In this document: positions 38,873 through 47,590 of the stretch, in pieces
Numbering within the stretch: position 1 is the first letter of the stretch
Layout: each line of letters starts with the position of its first letter
Origin: JAKAGZ01 sp963783855
GTDB lineage: Bacteria; Bacteroidota; Ignavibacteria; Ignavibacteriales; Ignavibacteriaceae
DNA length: 64,000 nucleotides
Direction: 5' to 3'
Assembly (NCBI GenBank): GCA_963783855.1
Contig: CAWAPE010000014.1
Location: 682,001-746,000, forward strand
Notes under the pieces: model-generated
What the model was told of the DNA's origin: nothing
Database searches by the model: none
What the model saw: the letters and a program-made list of their open reading frames with translations, nothing else
Position numbers and translations under genes: made by a program

Positions 38873-41800
38873 ATGAGAAAAATTGTACTAGGTTTATTTT
38901 TAGTCTGTTTTTCGGGAATTCTACTTGCTAAAGAAGAAGCAAGGTTTATGACATACCCGGACATATACAAAAATAAAATTGTCTTCTCCTACGAAGGGGA
39001 TCTTTGGCTTGCAAACGCGACCGGAACCGATGCCAAAAGAATCACTAATTTCCCGGGTTATGAATTTTCAGCGAGATTTTCCCCGGATGGGAAATGGATC
39101 GCTTTTACCGGGCAATACGACGGAGGTACTAATGTTTATGTAATGCCAGCTGATGGCGGAACACCCGAAAGAATTACATACAATCCCGGCGGTGCGCAAT
39201 CTATCGGCTGGACACCGGATGGCAAAAAAATAATTTTCAGGTCATACTGGCAGAATGTAAACGGACGTGATCCGAATCTTTACTTCGTTGATAAAAACGG
39301 ATCAGCACCTGAAAGATTTCCAATTGACCGCGGCAGGCTCTGCAGCTTTTCTCCCGATGGAAATAAAATGGTATACCAGAGAAAAGGCGATGAAGAATAC
39401 CAGAGGAAAAGATATAAAGGGGGACAGTATCCAGATATCTGGATGTACAATTTTTCTACTAACCAGTTCACCCCTATCTCAGATTATGTAGGAAAAAATG
39501 CCTACCCGATGTGGATCGGTGCTAATACAATGTATTTTGTATCAGACAGAACCAACGGCGTTTCAAATCTTTATAAAGAAGATCTCGCAACTAAAAGCAT
39601 TACTGAAATTACAAACTACAGCGATGTGGATGTGATAAATCCTGAGACTGACGGCGAGCAGATTATTTTTATGCATGACGGCTACATCAATGTTCTGGAT
39701 TTAGCAACGAAAAAGATTATAAAATTAGTTGTGGATGTTAACTCAGACAGGTGGGCTTTGCGTGACCGGTATATTAATCCGAAAGATTATATCCATTATA
39801 TGGATATTTCTAACGACGGGAAGACTGCTGTTCTTGGAGCAAGGGGAGACGTGTTTACAGTTCCTACTGGCGATAGGCAAACGGAAAATCTTTCCTGGAC
39901 ACCGGGATCGAGAGAACTTTACCCGGCAATTTCTCCGGACGGTAAATGGATTGCATTCTTTTCCGATAAATCAGGTGAGTATGAACTTTATATTCAGAAA
40001 ACCACTGGCGGTGAATGGACACAGCTGACTAAAAATCTGAAACATTTTGTTTATCACATGGTCTGGTCACCCGATGGAAAGAAAATACTGTTTGGCAATA
40101 AAGATTTCAAAATATTTTATGTTGATATAGCGACAAAGAAACTGGTACAGGTTGATGAATCTAACCAGCTTAAAAATGATGAATTTTACTGGGAAGAAAG
40201 CGATTATAACTGGTCGCCTGACAGTAAGTGGATTTGCTACAGCCTGACACAGTATAACAAGAACAACCAGATTTTCATCTATAATATAGATGAAAATAAA
40301 AAGTACGCAGTTACCGATGATTTCTTCGATAACCTAAACCCTTCTTTCGATGCAAACGGAAAATATCTTTATTACCTGTCCAGCAGAAACTTTGACCTGC
40401 ACATGGATTTTTATGAAGACAATCACGTTGTAGCTACTCCTCAGCAGGTAATGGTTGTGCAATTGCAGGATGGACAAACTCCTCCCTTTGAAGACGCGGT
40501 TACTACGGACACAAAGAAAGAGGACAGCAAGTTCAGAATTGATACTAAAGACATGATCAAACGAACATTCCCATTGCCGGTTAAACCAGGGAACTACTTT
40601 TTCCTTAAAGCCGGGAACAATAAAGTTGCGTGGTCATCTGTTCCCGCATTTACTGAAGACGAATACGAGGAAATTTTTAAACCCGGAAGACAAACCAAAT
40701 GGGATCTGCACATCTTCGATATGAGCAGTAAAAAGGAAGCAACACTTTCAGAAAAGATAAAAGATTTTGCCGTTTCCACTAATGGTGAAAACTTAATAAT
40801 TAATAAAAACAAAGACTACTACACAACTTCATTCGACGAAGCTTTCAAATCAAAATCATTGGGCAGCAAGTTAAATCTGGATGGAATGAACTACCTCGTT
40901 GATTATCAGAAAGAGTGGAACCAGATATTCAGTGATACCTGGAGATGGTACCGCGATTTTTTCTACGACTCAAATATGGTTGGTGTTAACTGGAAAGCTA
41001 TTGGTGACAGATACCGCGCTTATATTCCGTATTTATCATCACGCGGAGATCTCAACTGGGTACTGTCGCAGATGGTTGGGGAGTTGGCAACTTCTCATAC
41101 TTATATCTGGGGCGGAGATTACGGTCCGGTGGAAGCACCCACAACTGAAATCTACACAGGCTGGCTCGGTGCGGATATGGTTGCTGATAAAGATGCCGGT
41201 TATTATAAGTTCGATAAAATCTATGGGCCCACAGAATATAACCTTGATTTAAATGGTCCACTTACACGCCCCGATATTAATGTTAAGGAAGGCGATTACT
41301 TAATAGCGATTAACGGCAAGGAAATAAAAGTGCCGGAAGATTATTTTAAAGAGCTCCAGGTAATCAAAGGACAGAAAGTCTCTGTTACAGTAAACAGCAA
41401 ACCTTCGAAAGACGGCGCAAGAACTTATGATATTGTTCCGATCAGAAATTCCAGAAATCTTCGTTATTTCAGATGGATTACAGATAATATTCACAAAGTT
41501 CTGAAAGAAACCGGTGGAAAAGTAGGATATATGCATATCACTGCAATGGGTGCAGGTGGTATTGGTGAATTTGATAAATACTGGAGAGCATTCCGTTATA
41601 AAGAAGGACTGATAATAGACGTACGGAGAAACTCAGGCGGATGGACAGAGTATTTTATGATAGATAAACTTGAAAGAAAAATGGTTGCCTATAATGTTCT
41701 AAAAGGAATGGAACCGTTCAGGTATCCGGGAAGTGTTTCGAACGCACATTATGTAGCAGTAACAAACGAGGATGATGGATCGGACGGCGAAGCATTCCTT

Positions 41801-42115
41801 GAAGATTTCAAGGCACGCGGGTTAGGCAAAGTTGTTGGTGTTCCAACATGGGGCGGACTCGTTGGAATTATAAATGGTCAGACTACAATTGATAACGGCA
41901 CAGTTCATCAATCAAACAACGCCTTTTATAACAATGAAGGAAAATGGTTGGTTGAAAACCATGGTGTCGATCCTGATATTTATATAGATAACGACCCGGC
42001 TTCTGTAATGGCCGGAAAGGATCTACAACTTGAGACAGCTATTAAAGAAGTTATGAAGGAGATTAAAGAACACCCGTTCAAATTCGCTCCTCAGCCTCCT
42101 TATCCTAAAAGATAA
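38873..42115 (+). CDS. Tricorn-type S41 peptidase, exported
   Basis: 1080 residues. Signal peptide ends ...GILLAKE. Two TolB/WD-like propellers span about residues 25-560 ('SARFSPDGKWIAFTG', 'YPAISPDGKWIAFFSD'). They are followed by a mixed C1 domain, a PDZ domain (about 770-860) and the S41 protease core. Tricorn residues visible: His in 'ELATSHTYIWGGDYG', Ser in 'DGSDGEAF', and the substrate loop 'TWGGLVGI'. Known tricorn degrades oligopeptides to small peptides. An out-of-frame ATG at 38863 lies at better spacing from the GAGG ribosome site than the true start at 38873. A strong terminator follows. Confidence 0.88.
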   Translation: MRKIVLGLFLVCFSGILLAKEEARFMTYPDIYKNKIVFSYEGDLWLANATGTDAKRITNFPGYEFSARFSPDGKWIAFTGQYDGGTNVYVMPADGGTPERITYNPGGAQSIGWTPDGKKIIFRSYWQNVNGRDPNLYFVDKNGSAPERFPIDRGRLCSFSPDGNKMVYQRKGDEEYQRKRYKGGQYPDIWMYNFSTNQFTPISDYVGKNAYPMWIGANTMYFVSDRTNGVSNLYKEDLATKSITEITNYSDVDVINPETDGEQIIFMHDGYINVLDLATKKIIKLVVDVNSDRWALRDRYINPKDYIHYMDISNDGKTAVLGARGDVFTVPTGDRQTENLSWTPGSRELYPAISPDGKWIAFFSDKSGEYELYIQKTTGGEWTQLTKNLKHFVYHMVWSPDGKKILFGNKDFKIFYVDIATKKLVQVDESNQLKNDEFYWEESDYNWSPDSKWICYSLTQYNKNNQIFIYNIDENKKYAVTDDFFDNLNPSFDANGKYLYYLSSRNFDLHMDFYEDNHVVATPQQVMVVQLQDGQTPPFEDAVTTDTKKEDSKFRIDTKDMIKRTFPLPVKPGNYFFLKAGNNKVAWSSVPAFTEDEYEEIFKPGRQTKWDLHIFDMSSKKEATLSEKIKDFAVSTNGENLIINKNKDYYTTSFDEAFKSKSLGSKLNLDGMNYLVDYQKEWNQIFSDTWRWYRDFFYDSNMVGVNWKAIGDRYRAYIPYLSSRGDLNWVLSQMVGELATSHTYIWGGDYGPVEAPTTEIYTGWLGADMVADKDAGYYKFDKIYGPTEYNLDLNGPLTRPDINVKEGDYLIAINGKEIKVPEDYFKELQVIKGQKVSVTVNSKPSKDGARTYDIVPIRNSRNLRYFRWITDNIHKVLKETGGKVGYMHITAMGAGGIGEFDKYWRAFRYKEGLIIDVRRNSGGWTEYFMIDKLERKMVAYNVLKGMEPFRYPGSVSNAHYVAVTNEDDGSDGEAFLEDFKARGLGKVVGVPTWGGLVGIINGQTTIDNGTVHQSNNAFYNNEGKWLVENHGVDPDIYIDNDPASVMAGKDLQLETAIKEVMKEIKEHPFKFAPQPPYPKR

Positions 42116-42126
42116 ATGAGTTAAAT

Positions 42127-42154
42127 AAGCCGGGTTATTTAGCCCGGCTTTTTT
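42127..42154 (+). terminator. Rho-independent terminator after the tricorn gene
   Basis: AAGCCGGG (42127-42134) pairs with CCCGGCTT (42143-42150) and is followed by T's. Confidence 0.85.
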
Positions 42155-42472
42155 ATTTAATTTGAGTAAATTTATTCCTGCCGCGCTTTATTTTACCGGG
42201 AGATTAAAATCGAAACCGGAAAAACACTGACAATCGATACAACCGAAGTAGTAATTAAACTGACATACCTGTGAGCATTCAATGAAGCAGTCCCCGGAGG
42301 ATTTTTCCCAAACTTGATAAGACCCCTGCTCATTTATTTCAAATCTGGTACTTTCAAAGCCTTAATTGTATAAAAAATCAGCATTTTAGCTTTCCTTGCA
42401 ATAATTCATTTTTGGCTCCTTTTTTGATTATCCTATACGTTTTATATCTAAAATTAACATCAGATTACCAAA
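42155..42472. other. Intergenic region between tricorn and nfnA
   Basis: 318 bp with no intact gene. It holds the interrupted cysteine-rich minus-strand frame described separately (42188-42409). The last 60 bp precede nfnA and are AT-rich, with no clear promoter consensus. Confidence 0.4.
42188..42409 (-). pseudogene. Possible small cysteine-rich protein gene interrupted by two TAA codons
   Basis: On the minus strand an AAAGGAG ribosome site precedes ATG at 42409. The frame reads MNYCKES, TAA, NADFLYN, TAA, then stays open for 57 codons: 'GFESTRFEINEQGSYQVW', 'EKSSGDCFIECSQVCQ', 'FNYYFGCIDCQCFSG', ending FDFNLPVK and TAA (42190-42188). The open part has six Cys in a C-x3-C-x3-C-x7-C-x2-C-x-C pattern. 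Both early stops would become Lys by a single base change. No family is recognised. It could be a decayed small protein, or chance: the opposite strand also has a 34-codon open stretch here. Confidence 0.3.
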
Positions 42473-43336
42473 ATGCACAAAATTATTTCAGCAGAATTCT
42501 TAGCCTCAAATATTAAAAGATTTGAAATTGAAGCGCCCAAAATTGCTCAAAAAAGAAAAGCAGGACAGTTTGTTATTCTAAGATTGAAAGAAGGGGGAGA
42601 AAGGATACCACTTACAATTGCAGATTCAGATCCTGAAAAAGGCACAATAACTATTATCGTTCAGGGTATCGGCAAAACTACAATGGAATTAAATGCGCTT
42701 AACGCGGGAGATTCAATTAAAGATGTAGTCGGGCCGCTTGGTAAAGCCTCGCACATTGAAAAATTCGGAACGGCAGTTTCTATCGGCGGCGGAGTTGGTA
42801 CAGCGATAGCCTATCCAACAGCAGTTGCGTTAAAACAGGCTGGTAATAAAACCATTTCAATAATTGGTGGACGAAGTAAAGAGTTTGTAATACTTGAAGA
42901 TGAAATGAAAAAAGTCTGTGATGAAGTTTACCCTACAACAGATGACGGAAGTTACGGTTATCACGGATTTGTAACTCAAAAATTAAAGGACCTGATTGAC
43001 TCTGGGAGGAAAATTGATTTCGTACTTGCAATTGGTCCTATCCCGATGATGAAAGCAGTTGCAGAAGTTACACGCCCTTACGGAATTCATACAGTTGTAA
43101 GTCTAAATCCTGTGATGGTTGACGGAACGGGAATGTGTGGCGGTTGCAGAGCAACTGTTGATAATAAAACAGTTTTTGTCTGTGTAGACGGACCCGAGTT
43201 CGATGCGCACAAAGTAGACTTTGAAACTCTTGCAAGAAGAAACAGAACTTACGGAATTTTTGAGAAAGAAGCCGTAGACCATCTTTGCAACATCGACAGA
43301 GCATTTGAAAAAGAAATTGATAAAACAATAGCGTAA
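42473..43336 (+). CDS. nfnA: NfnA/SudB-type FAD-NAD and [2Fe-2S] subunit (NADH-dependent ferredoxin:NADP+ oxidoreductase, small subunit)
   Basis: 287 residues: an FNR-like flavin domain ('KAGQFVILRLKEGGERIPLTIAD') and a nucleotide domain ('GGGVGTAIAYP'). The C-terminal cluster site is 'VDGTGMCGGCRATV...FVCVDGPEFD'. In the Thermotoga enzyme the [2Fe-2S] cluster is held by three Cys and one Asp; this sequence shows three Cys and an Asp in equivalent places. It is followed 19 bp later by the large subunit. Known role: electron-bifurcating transhydrogenation between NADH, ferredoxin and NADPH. Older annotation calls it sulfide dehydrogenase beta. Confidence 0.87.
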   Translation: MHKIISAEFLASNIKRFEIEAPKIAQKRKAGQFVILRLKEGGERIPLTIADSDPEKGTITIIVQGIGKTTMELNALNAGDSIKDVVGPLGKASHIEKFGTAVSIGGGVGTAIAYPTAVALKQAGNKTISIIGGRSKEFVILEDEMKKVCDEVYPTTDDGSYGYHGFVTQKLKDLIDSGRKIDFVLAIGPIPMMKAVAEVTRPYGIHTVVSLNPVMVDGTGMCGGCRATVDNKTVFVCVDGPEFDAHKVDFETLARRNRTYGIFEKEAVDHLCNIDRAFEKEIDKTIA

Positions 43337-43355
43337 AAACACCGGAGATTTTTTA

Positions 43356-44780
43356 ATGGAAAAGTTGTCCAATAAAGATAGAATGAAGATTCCAAGACAA
43401 GCTATGCCCGAACAGGATGGTGAGGTCAGGAGCCATAATTTTGAAGAAGTTAACCTTGGGCTGACAGAAGAACTTGCCGTGCTTGAAGCACAGCGTTGTA
43501 TTCAGTGTCCCAAACCTACTTGCATTGAAGGATGTCCGGTGGGTGTAAAGATCAATGAATTTATACAACTTGTTACAGAAAGAAAATTTGAAGAAGCTGC
43601 CGCAAAAATAAAAGAAGATAACATGCTTCCGGCAATCTGCGGTAGAGTTTGTCCACAGGAAGAACAGTGCGAAGTGAAGTGTACTGTGGGTAAGAAAAAT
43701 GAACCGGTGGCAATCGGCAGACTTGAAAGATTTGTTGCAGATTATGAAAGAGAAAAACTTGGTTTACGCAGACCGGATTTGAAAACTAAAACCGGAAAGA
43801 AAGTAGCAATTATAGGAAGCGGACCTGCCGGACTTAGCTGTGCGGCGGATCTCATACAGATGGGACACGATGTAACTGTATTTGAAGCTTTGCACGATCT
43901 GGGCGGCGTTTTAATTTATGGAATTCCGGAATTCCGTTTGCCTAAATCAATCGTAAAGACTGAAATTGATGTGCTGGAAGAACTTGGTGTTGAATTCAAA
44001 CCGAATTCAGTGATTGGATTTACCGATACTCTGGATGAACTTCTTCAGAATGGTTTCGATGCTGCTTTTATTGCTGTTGGAGCCGGGCTGCCTTATTTTT
44101 TGAATATCGAAGGAGAAAATCTGAACGGTGTTTATTCATCGAATGAATTTTTGACGAGAGTGAATTTGATGAAGGCTTATAAATTCCCGGATTATGATAC
44201 TCCTGTTTTTGATGTTAGAGGAAAAAATGTCGCAGTTTTCGGAGGCGGAAACACGGCTATGGATGCGGTCAGAACTTCAAGAAGACTCGGTGCAAAAAAC
44301 GCATATATAATTTACCGCAGGTCCGAAGTTGAATTGCCTGCAAGACAAGAAGAAGTGCACCATGCTAAACAGGAAGGTGTTGAGTTTATTTTATTATCTA
44401 ATCCTACAAAATTCATCGGCGATAAAGATGGATGGCTCAGAGGAGTTGAAGTTCAGAAAATGGAACTCGGTGAACCCGATGCATCCGGCAGAAGAAGACC
44501 TGTTCCAATCAAAGATTCAGAATATACTATTGATATAGATATGGCGGTAATTGCTATAGGTAACGGATCGAACCCTATTATTCAGAAAACAACTCCCGAT
44601 CTTGATTTCAATAAATGGGGAAACATCAAGGTTAACGAAGAAACGATGGAAACGACAAAGAAAGGTGTTTTCGCCGGAGGTGATATAGTTACCGGTGGTG
44701 CAACTGTAATTCTTGCTATGGGTGCTGGCAGAAAAGCTGCAAAAGCAATTGATGAATACCTGGTTACACCGATCAATTAG
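43356..44780 (+). CDS. nfnB: NfnB/GltA-type large subunit (NADPH-dependent glutamate synthase small-chain homologue)
   Basis: 474 residues. The N-terminal ferredoxin-like domain has two cysteine clusters, 'CIQCPKPTCIEGCPVG' and 'ICGRVCPQEEQCEVKC', that hold [4Fe-4S] centres. An FAD Rossmann motif 'IGSGPAGLSCAADL' and an NADPH motif 'FGGGNTAMDAVRTSRRLGA' follow, ending with 'GVFAGGDIVTGGATVI'. On its own this could be GltD-like, but the adjacent nfnA makes the Nfn complex the better reading. No glutamate synthase large chain is nearby. A strong terminator follows. Confidence 0.87.
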   Translation: MEKLSNKDRMKIPRQAMPEQDGEVRSHNFEEVNLGLTEELAVLEAQRCIQCPKPTCIEGCPVGVKINEFIQLVTERKFEEAAAKIKEDNMLPAICGRVCPQEEQCEVKCTVGKKNEPVAIGRLERFVADYEREKLGLRRPDLKTKTGKKVAIIGSGPAGLSCAADLIQMGHDVTVFEALHDLGGVLIYGIPEFRLPKSIVKTEIDVLEELGVEFKPNSVIGFTDTLDELLQNGFDAAFIAVGAGLPYFLNIEGENLNGVYSSNEFLTRVNLMKAYKFPDYDTPVFDVRGKNVAVFGGGNTAMDAVRTSRRLGAKNAYIIYRRSEVELPARQEEVHHAKQEGVEFILLSNPTKFIGDKDGWLRGVEVQKMELGEPDASGRRRPVPIKDSEYTIDIDMAVIAIGNGSNPIIQKTTPDLDFNKWGNIKVNEETMETTKKGVFAGGDIVTGGATVILAMGAGRKAAKAIDEYLVTPIN

Positions 44781-44787
44781 CAATTCT

Positions 44788-44852
44788 GAAGTGATAAAAT
44801 TTGTTCATTCTGCAGGGGATATTTCAGCGGACAGGTTTTATCACTTCTTTTA
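44788..44852 (+). terminator. Terminator after nfnAB
   Basis: GAAGTGATAAAA (44788-44799) and TTTTATCACTTC (44836-44847) are perfect 12-base complements. The loop is 36 bases and a T-rich tail follows. Confidence 0.7.
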
Positions 44853-44984
44853 TTTAAATCATTCCACTTAATTTGTTTTGTCCTCAGCCTTAATAATCTG
44901 AAAGAATTACCAACTTTGTATTTTTATTTGCACATTATTTCATAATTTAGTGAAGTCTAAATAGAAATTTGATCCCGGAGAATT

Positions 44985-45911
44985 ATGAAAAGCAAAGTCC
45001 TTCTCGCCGCAATGACATTCCTAATTCCATTAACCTTTTTTTCATGTAGCAGCAATAAAAAGCCGGTCGGTGCAAAAGTAATTGGAGTGAGCCTTCTTAC
45101 ACGCGGACACATTTTTTACCGTGATCTTGAAGACGGACTTAAAGCCGAAGCCGATAAAGACGGATATCAATTAATAATCACTTCTGCAGATTTTGATTTG
45201 AACAAACAAATATCACAAGTTGAAGATTTCGTTGCACGGAAAGTCGATGCTATCGTTGTTTGCCCGGTTGATTCAAAAGGTGTAGGCCCGGCTATTGAAG
45301 AAGCTAACAGGGCTGACATTCCTGTTTTTACAGCAGATATTGCAGCCGAAAAAGGAAGTGTTGTTTCACATATTGCATCCGATAATGTTGCGGGCGGTAG
45401 ACTCGCCGGAGAATATCTTGCAAAGTTTTTAAATGGGAAAGGAGATGTTGCAATCATTAATCAGCCGGCAATTACTTCTGTGCTCGATCGTGTTAAGGGA
45501 TTTATGCAAGCAATATCAAAATATCCAGGAATCAAAATTGTCGCAGATGTGAATGGCCAGGGAGTTCGTGATCGTTCATTACAGGCTGCGGCGGATGTAC
45601 TTCAATCCCACCCCGACCTCAACGGAATTTTCGGGATTAATGATGATTCCGCTCTCGGAGCACTTGATGCAGTAAAACAATTTAACAGAAAAGGAATTTC
45701 AATTGTTGGTTATGACGCAACTCCACCTGCAAGGAAAGAAATTCTTGAGGGATCTTCACTTAAAGCCGATGTTATTCAAAATCCAAATTTAATTGGTACG
45801 AGAACAGTGCAAAAAATTAAGGAATATTTAGAAGGGAAAAGGGTCCCTAAAATTGTTCCTGTTGACGTAGGAATAGTCGACCAGGCAACGCTGGAAAATG
45901 AAAGTAAGTAA
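44985..45911 (+). CDS. rbsB: Ribose-type sugar ABC transporter, substrate-binding lipoprotein
   Basis: 308 residues. The lipoprotein signal ends with 'LTFFSCSS'. The mature part is a periplasmic-binding-protein type I fold. Motifs are 'GVSLLTRGHIFYRDLEDGLKAEA', 'VCPVDSKGVGPAI', 'IASDNVAGGRLAGEYL' and 'GIFGINDDSALGALDA', all at RbsB-like positions (hinge Asp/Asn in 'NDDSA'). Its partner ATPase and permease follow, separated by a palindromic repeat. The downstream alpha-mannosidase suggests a mannose-related sugar rather than ribose. That is context only; the symbol reflects family, not proven substrate. Confidence 0.85.
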   Translation: MKSKVLLAAMTFLIPLTFFSCSSNKKPVGAKVIGVSLLTRGHIFYRDLEDGLKAEADKDGYQLIITSADFDLNKQISQVEDFVARKVDAIVVCPVDSKGVGPAIEEANRADIPVFTADIAAEKGSVVSHIASDNVAGGRLAGEYLAKFLNGKGDVAIINQPAITSVLDRVKGFMQAISKYPGIKIVADVNGQGVRDRSLQAAADVLQSHPDLNGIFGINDDSALGALDAVKQFNRKGISIVGYDATPPARKEILEGSSLKADVIQNPNLIGTRTVQKIKEYLEGKRVPKIVPVDVGIVDQATLENESK

Positions 45912-45925
45912 TAATTTCTTTTACG

Positions 45926-46018
45926 GATTGCTTCACCCGATTTCATCGGATTCGCAATGACAAGAAGTGCGTCATTGCGAGCGTGCCTGCCGGCAAAGTC
46001 AGGCGAAGCGAAGCAATC
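45926..46018. repeat. Palindromic intergenic repeat (REP-like) between rbsB and rbsA
   Basis: An inverted repeat of about 93 bp. Outer arms are GATTGCTTC (45926-45934) and GAAGCAATC (46010-46018). Inner arms are GCAATGAC (45954-45961) and GTCATTGC (45971-45978). A small palindrome TGCCGGCA (45988-45995) sits in the right half. The GTCATTGCGAG...GAAGCAATCT style is a dispersed element seen in many bacterial genomes. It does not encode protein, although one frame runs through it into rbsA. Confidence 0.8.
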
Positions 46019-46050
46019 TTTTTGAATTAACTACAATTAGATTTGTATTT

Positions 46051-47550
46051 ATGCCCACACTTCTCCGAATGGAAAATATTTCGAAGCGCTATCCCGGTGT
46101 TCTGGCACTGGATAATGTTTCATTTGAATTAAGGAAGGGGGAAGTACATTGTCTCCTTGGTGAAAACGGCGCGGGTAAATCAACTTTGATGAAAATTTTA
46201 TCCGGTGCGCTTAAAAAAGATAAGGGAAGAATTTTTCTTGAAGACAATGAAGCAAATTACAAGATACCTTCTGAAGCCCAAAAACTTGGCATCGGGATAA
46301 TCTACCAGGATTTCAAACTAATTCCCGAATTGACCGCTGCGGATAATATTTTCTTAGGAAGTGAAATTCTTAGAAGCTCATTTTCATTTCTAGATAAAAG
46401 GAAAATGAATGAACTTGCGCAAAAGGTTTTGCATGAACTTGGTGAAGAAATTCCTGCAGATGTTTCTATAAATAAGTTGAGCGTAGCCCAGAGACAGATG
46501 ATTGAGATAGCGAAGGCCACGCATAGGAATATTAATATTCTCGCTATGGATGAACCAACCGCATCTCTGACTACCTCCGAAATTGAGAATCTATTTAAGG
46601 TAATAAGAAAATTAAAATCACAGGGTGTGGGAATAATTTATATTTCCCACAGGCTTGAAGAAATTTTTGAAATAGGCGACCGTGTTACTGTGATGCGCGA
46701 TGGTAAAAAAATAGACACTTCAGGGATAAAGGATACAAACATAAAGGGCCTGATAAAGCAAATGGTCGGACGCGAACTCGCTGACGAATTTCCGAAACAT
46801 ACGGCAAAAATCGGTAATGCAATTCTTAATCTTGAAGGAATAAATTGTGGAAAATTAAAAGATATTAATCTTAAACTTCACAAAGGAGAAATATTAGGAC
46901 TGGCAGGACTTGTCGGCGCAGGAAGAAGCGAAGTTGCAAGAATAATTTTCGGAGCAGATAAAACAGAAAGTGGGAAAATTATTTTTGAAGGAAAGGAAAA
47001 AATCTTCAAATCACCCAAAGATGCAATTAATTCCGGGATTGCCCTGCTTACGGAGGACAGGAATTTATACGGTCTTTTTATGGAAAGAAGCATTCGTGAA
47101 AATGTCTCCGTATCAAACCTTTCTCCGCTTATGAAAGGAATTTTTATAGATAAAGCAGAAGAGAAGAAAGTGGTCGGAAATTATTTTGACCAGTTGCAGA
47201 TAAAAGCTCCTTCGCAGGAAACAAAGGTTGAAAACCTGAGTGGCGGAAACAGGCAGAAGGTTGTATTAGCGAGGTGGCTACACACTAATTCCAAAATAAT
47301 AATTTTTGATGAACCAACTGCCGGGATCGATGTGGGTGTGAAGTATGAAATTTATAATTTGATAAACAAGCTTGTTGAGCAGGGGATAGGAGTGATTGTA
47401 ATTTCATCCGAGCTTCCTGAGCTCATTGGTATCTCAGATAGAATTATTGTTATGTGTGAAGGAAGAATAAGCGGAGAATTAGAGAAGAAAGATTTTTCAC
47501 AGGAAAAGATTCTAGATCTTGCTACACAGGTGGAGGAAAAAGTTCTTTAA
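46051..47550 (+). CDS. rbsA: Sugar ABC transporter ATP-binding protein (two ATPase domains)
   Basis: A 499-residue RbsA/MglA-type double ATPase. First domain: Walker A 'GENGAGKSTLMK', signature 'LSVAQRQMIEIAKA', Walker B 'ILAMDEPTASL'. Second domain: degenerate Walker A 'LVGAGRSEVARI', signature 'LSGGNRQKVVLARWL', 'IIFDEPTAGIDVG'. This asymmetry is normal for the family. The open frame extends to ATG 45967, but that part is translated palindromic repeat. The family-like start is ATG 46051 (MPTLLRMENISKRYPG) or 46069. Confidence 0.9.
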   Translation: MPTLLRMENISKRYPGVLALDNVSFELRKGEVHCLLGENGAGKSTLMKILSGALKKDKGRIFLEDNEANYKIPSEAQKLGIGIIYQDFKLIPELTAADNIFLGSEILRSSFSFLDKRKMNELAQKVLHELGEEIPADVSINKLSVAQRQMIEIAKATHRNINILAMDEPTASLTTSEIENLFKVIRKLKSQGVGIIYISHRLEEIFEIGDRVTVMRDGKKIDTSGIKDTNIKGLIKQMVGRELADEFPKHTAKIGNAILNLEGINCGKLKDINLKLHKGEILGLAGLVGAGRSEVARIIFGADKTESGKIIFEGKEKIFKSPKDAINSGIALLTEDRNLYGLFMERSIRENVSVSNLSPLMKGIFIDKAEEKKVVGNYFDQLQIKAPSQETKVENLSGGNRQKVVLARWLHTNSKIIIFDEPTAGIDVGVKYEIYNLINKLVEQGIGVIVISSELPELIGISDRIIVMCEGRISGELEKKDFSQEKILDLATQVEEKVL

Positions 47551-47590
47551 TACATGACATTCTTAATAGATTTAAATTTATTATAAAAAT

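Noticed and set aside
42170..42273. Plus-strand frame reading EIKIETGKTLTIDTTEVVIK in the tricorn-nfnA gap
   Set aside because: Only 34 codons with no start or ribosome site. It is simply the complement of the Cys-rich frame, and neither is proven.
45967..46050. Extended N terminus of RbsA starting at ATG 45967
   Set aside because: The extra 28 codons are translated palindromic repeat; family-like sequence begins at 46051 or 46069.
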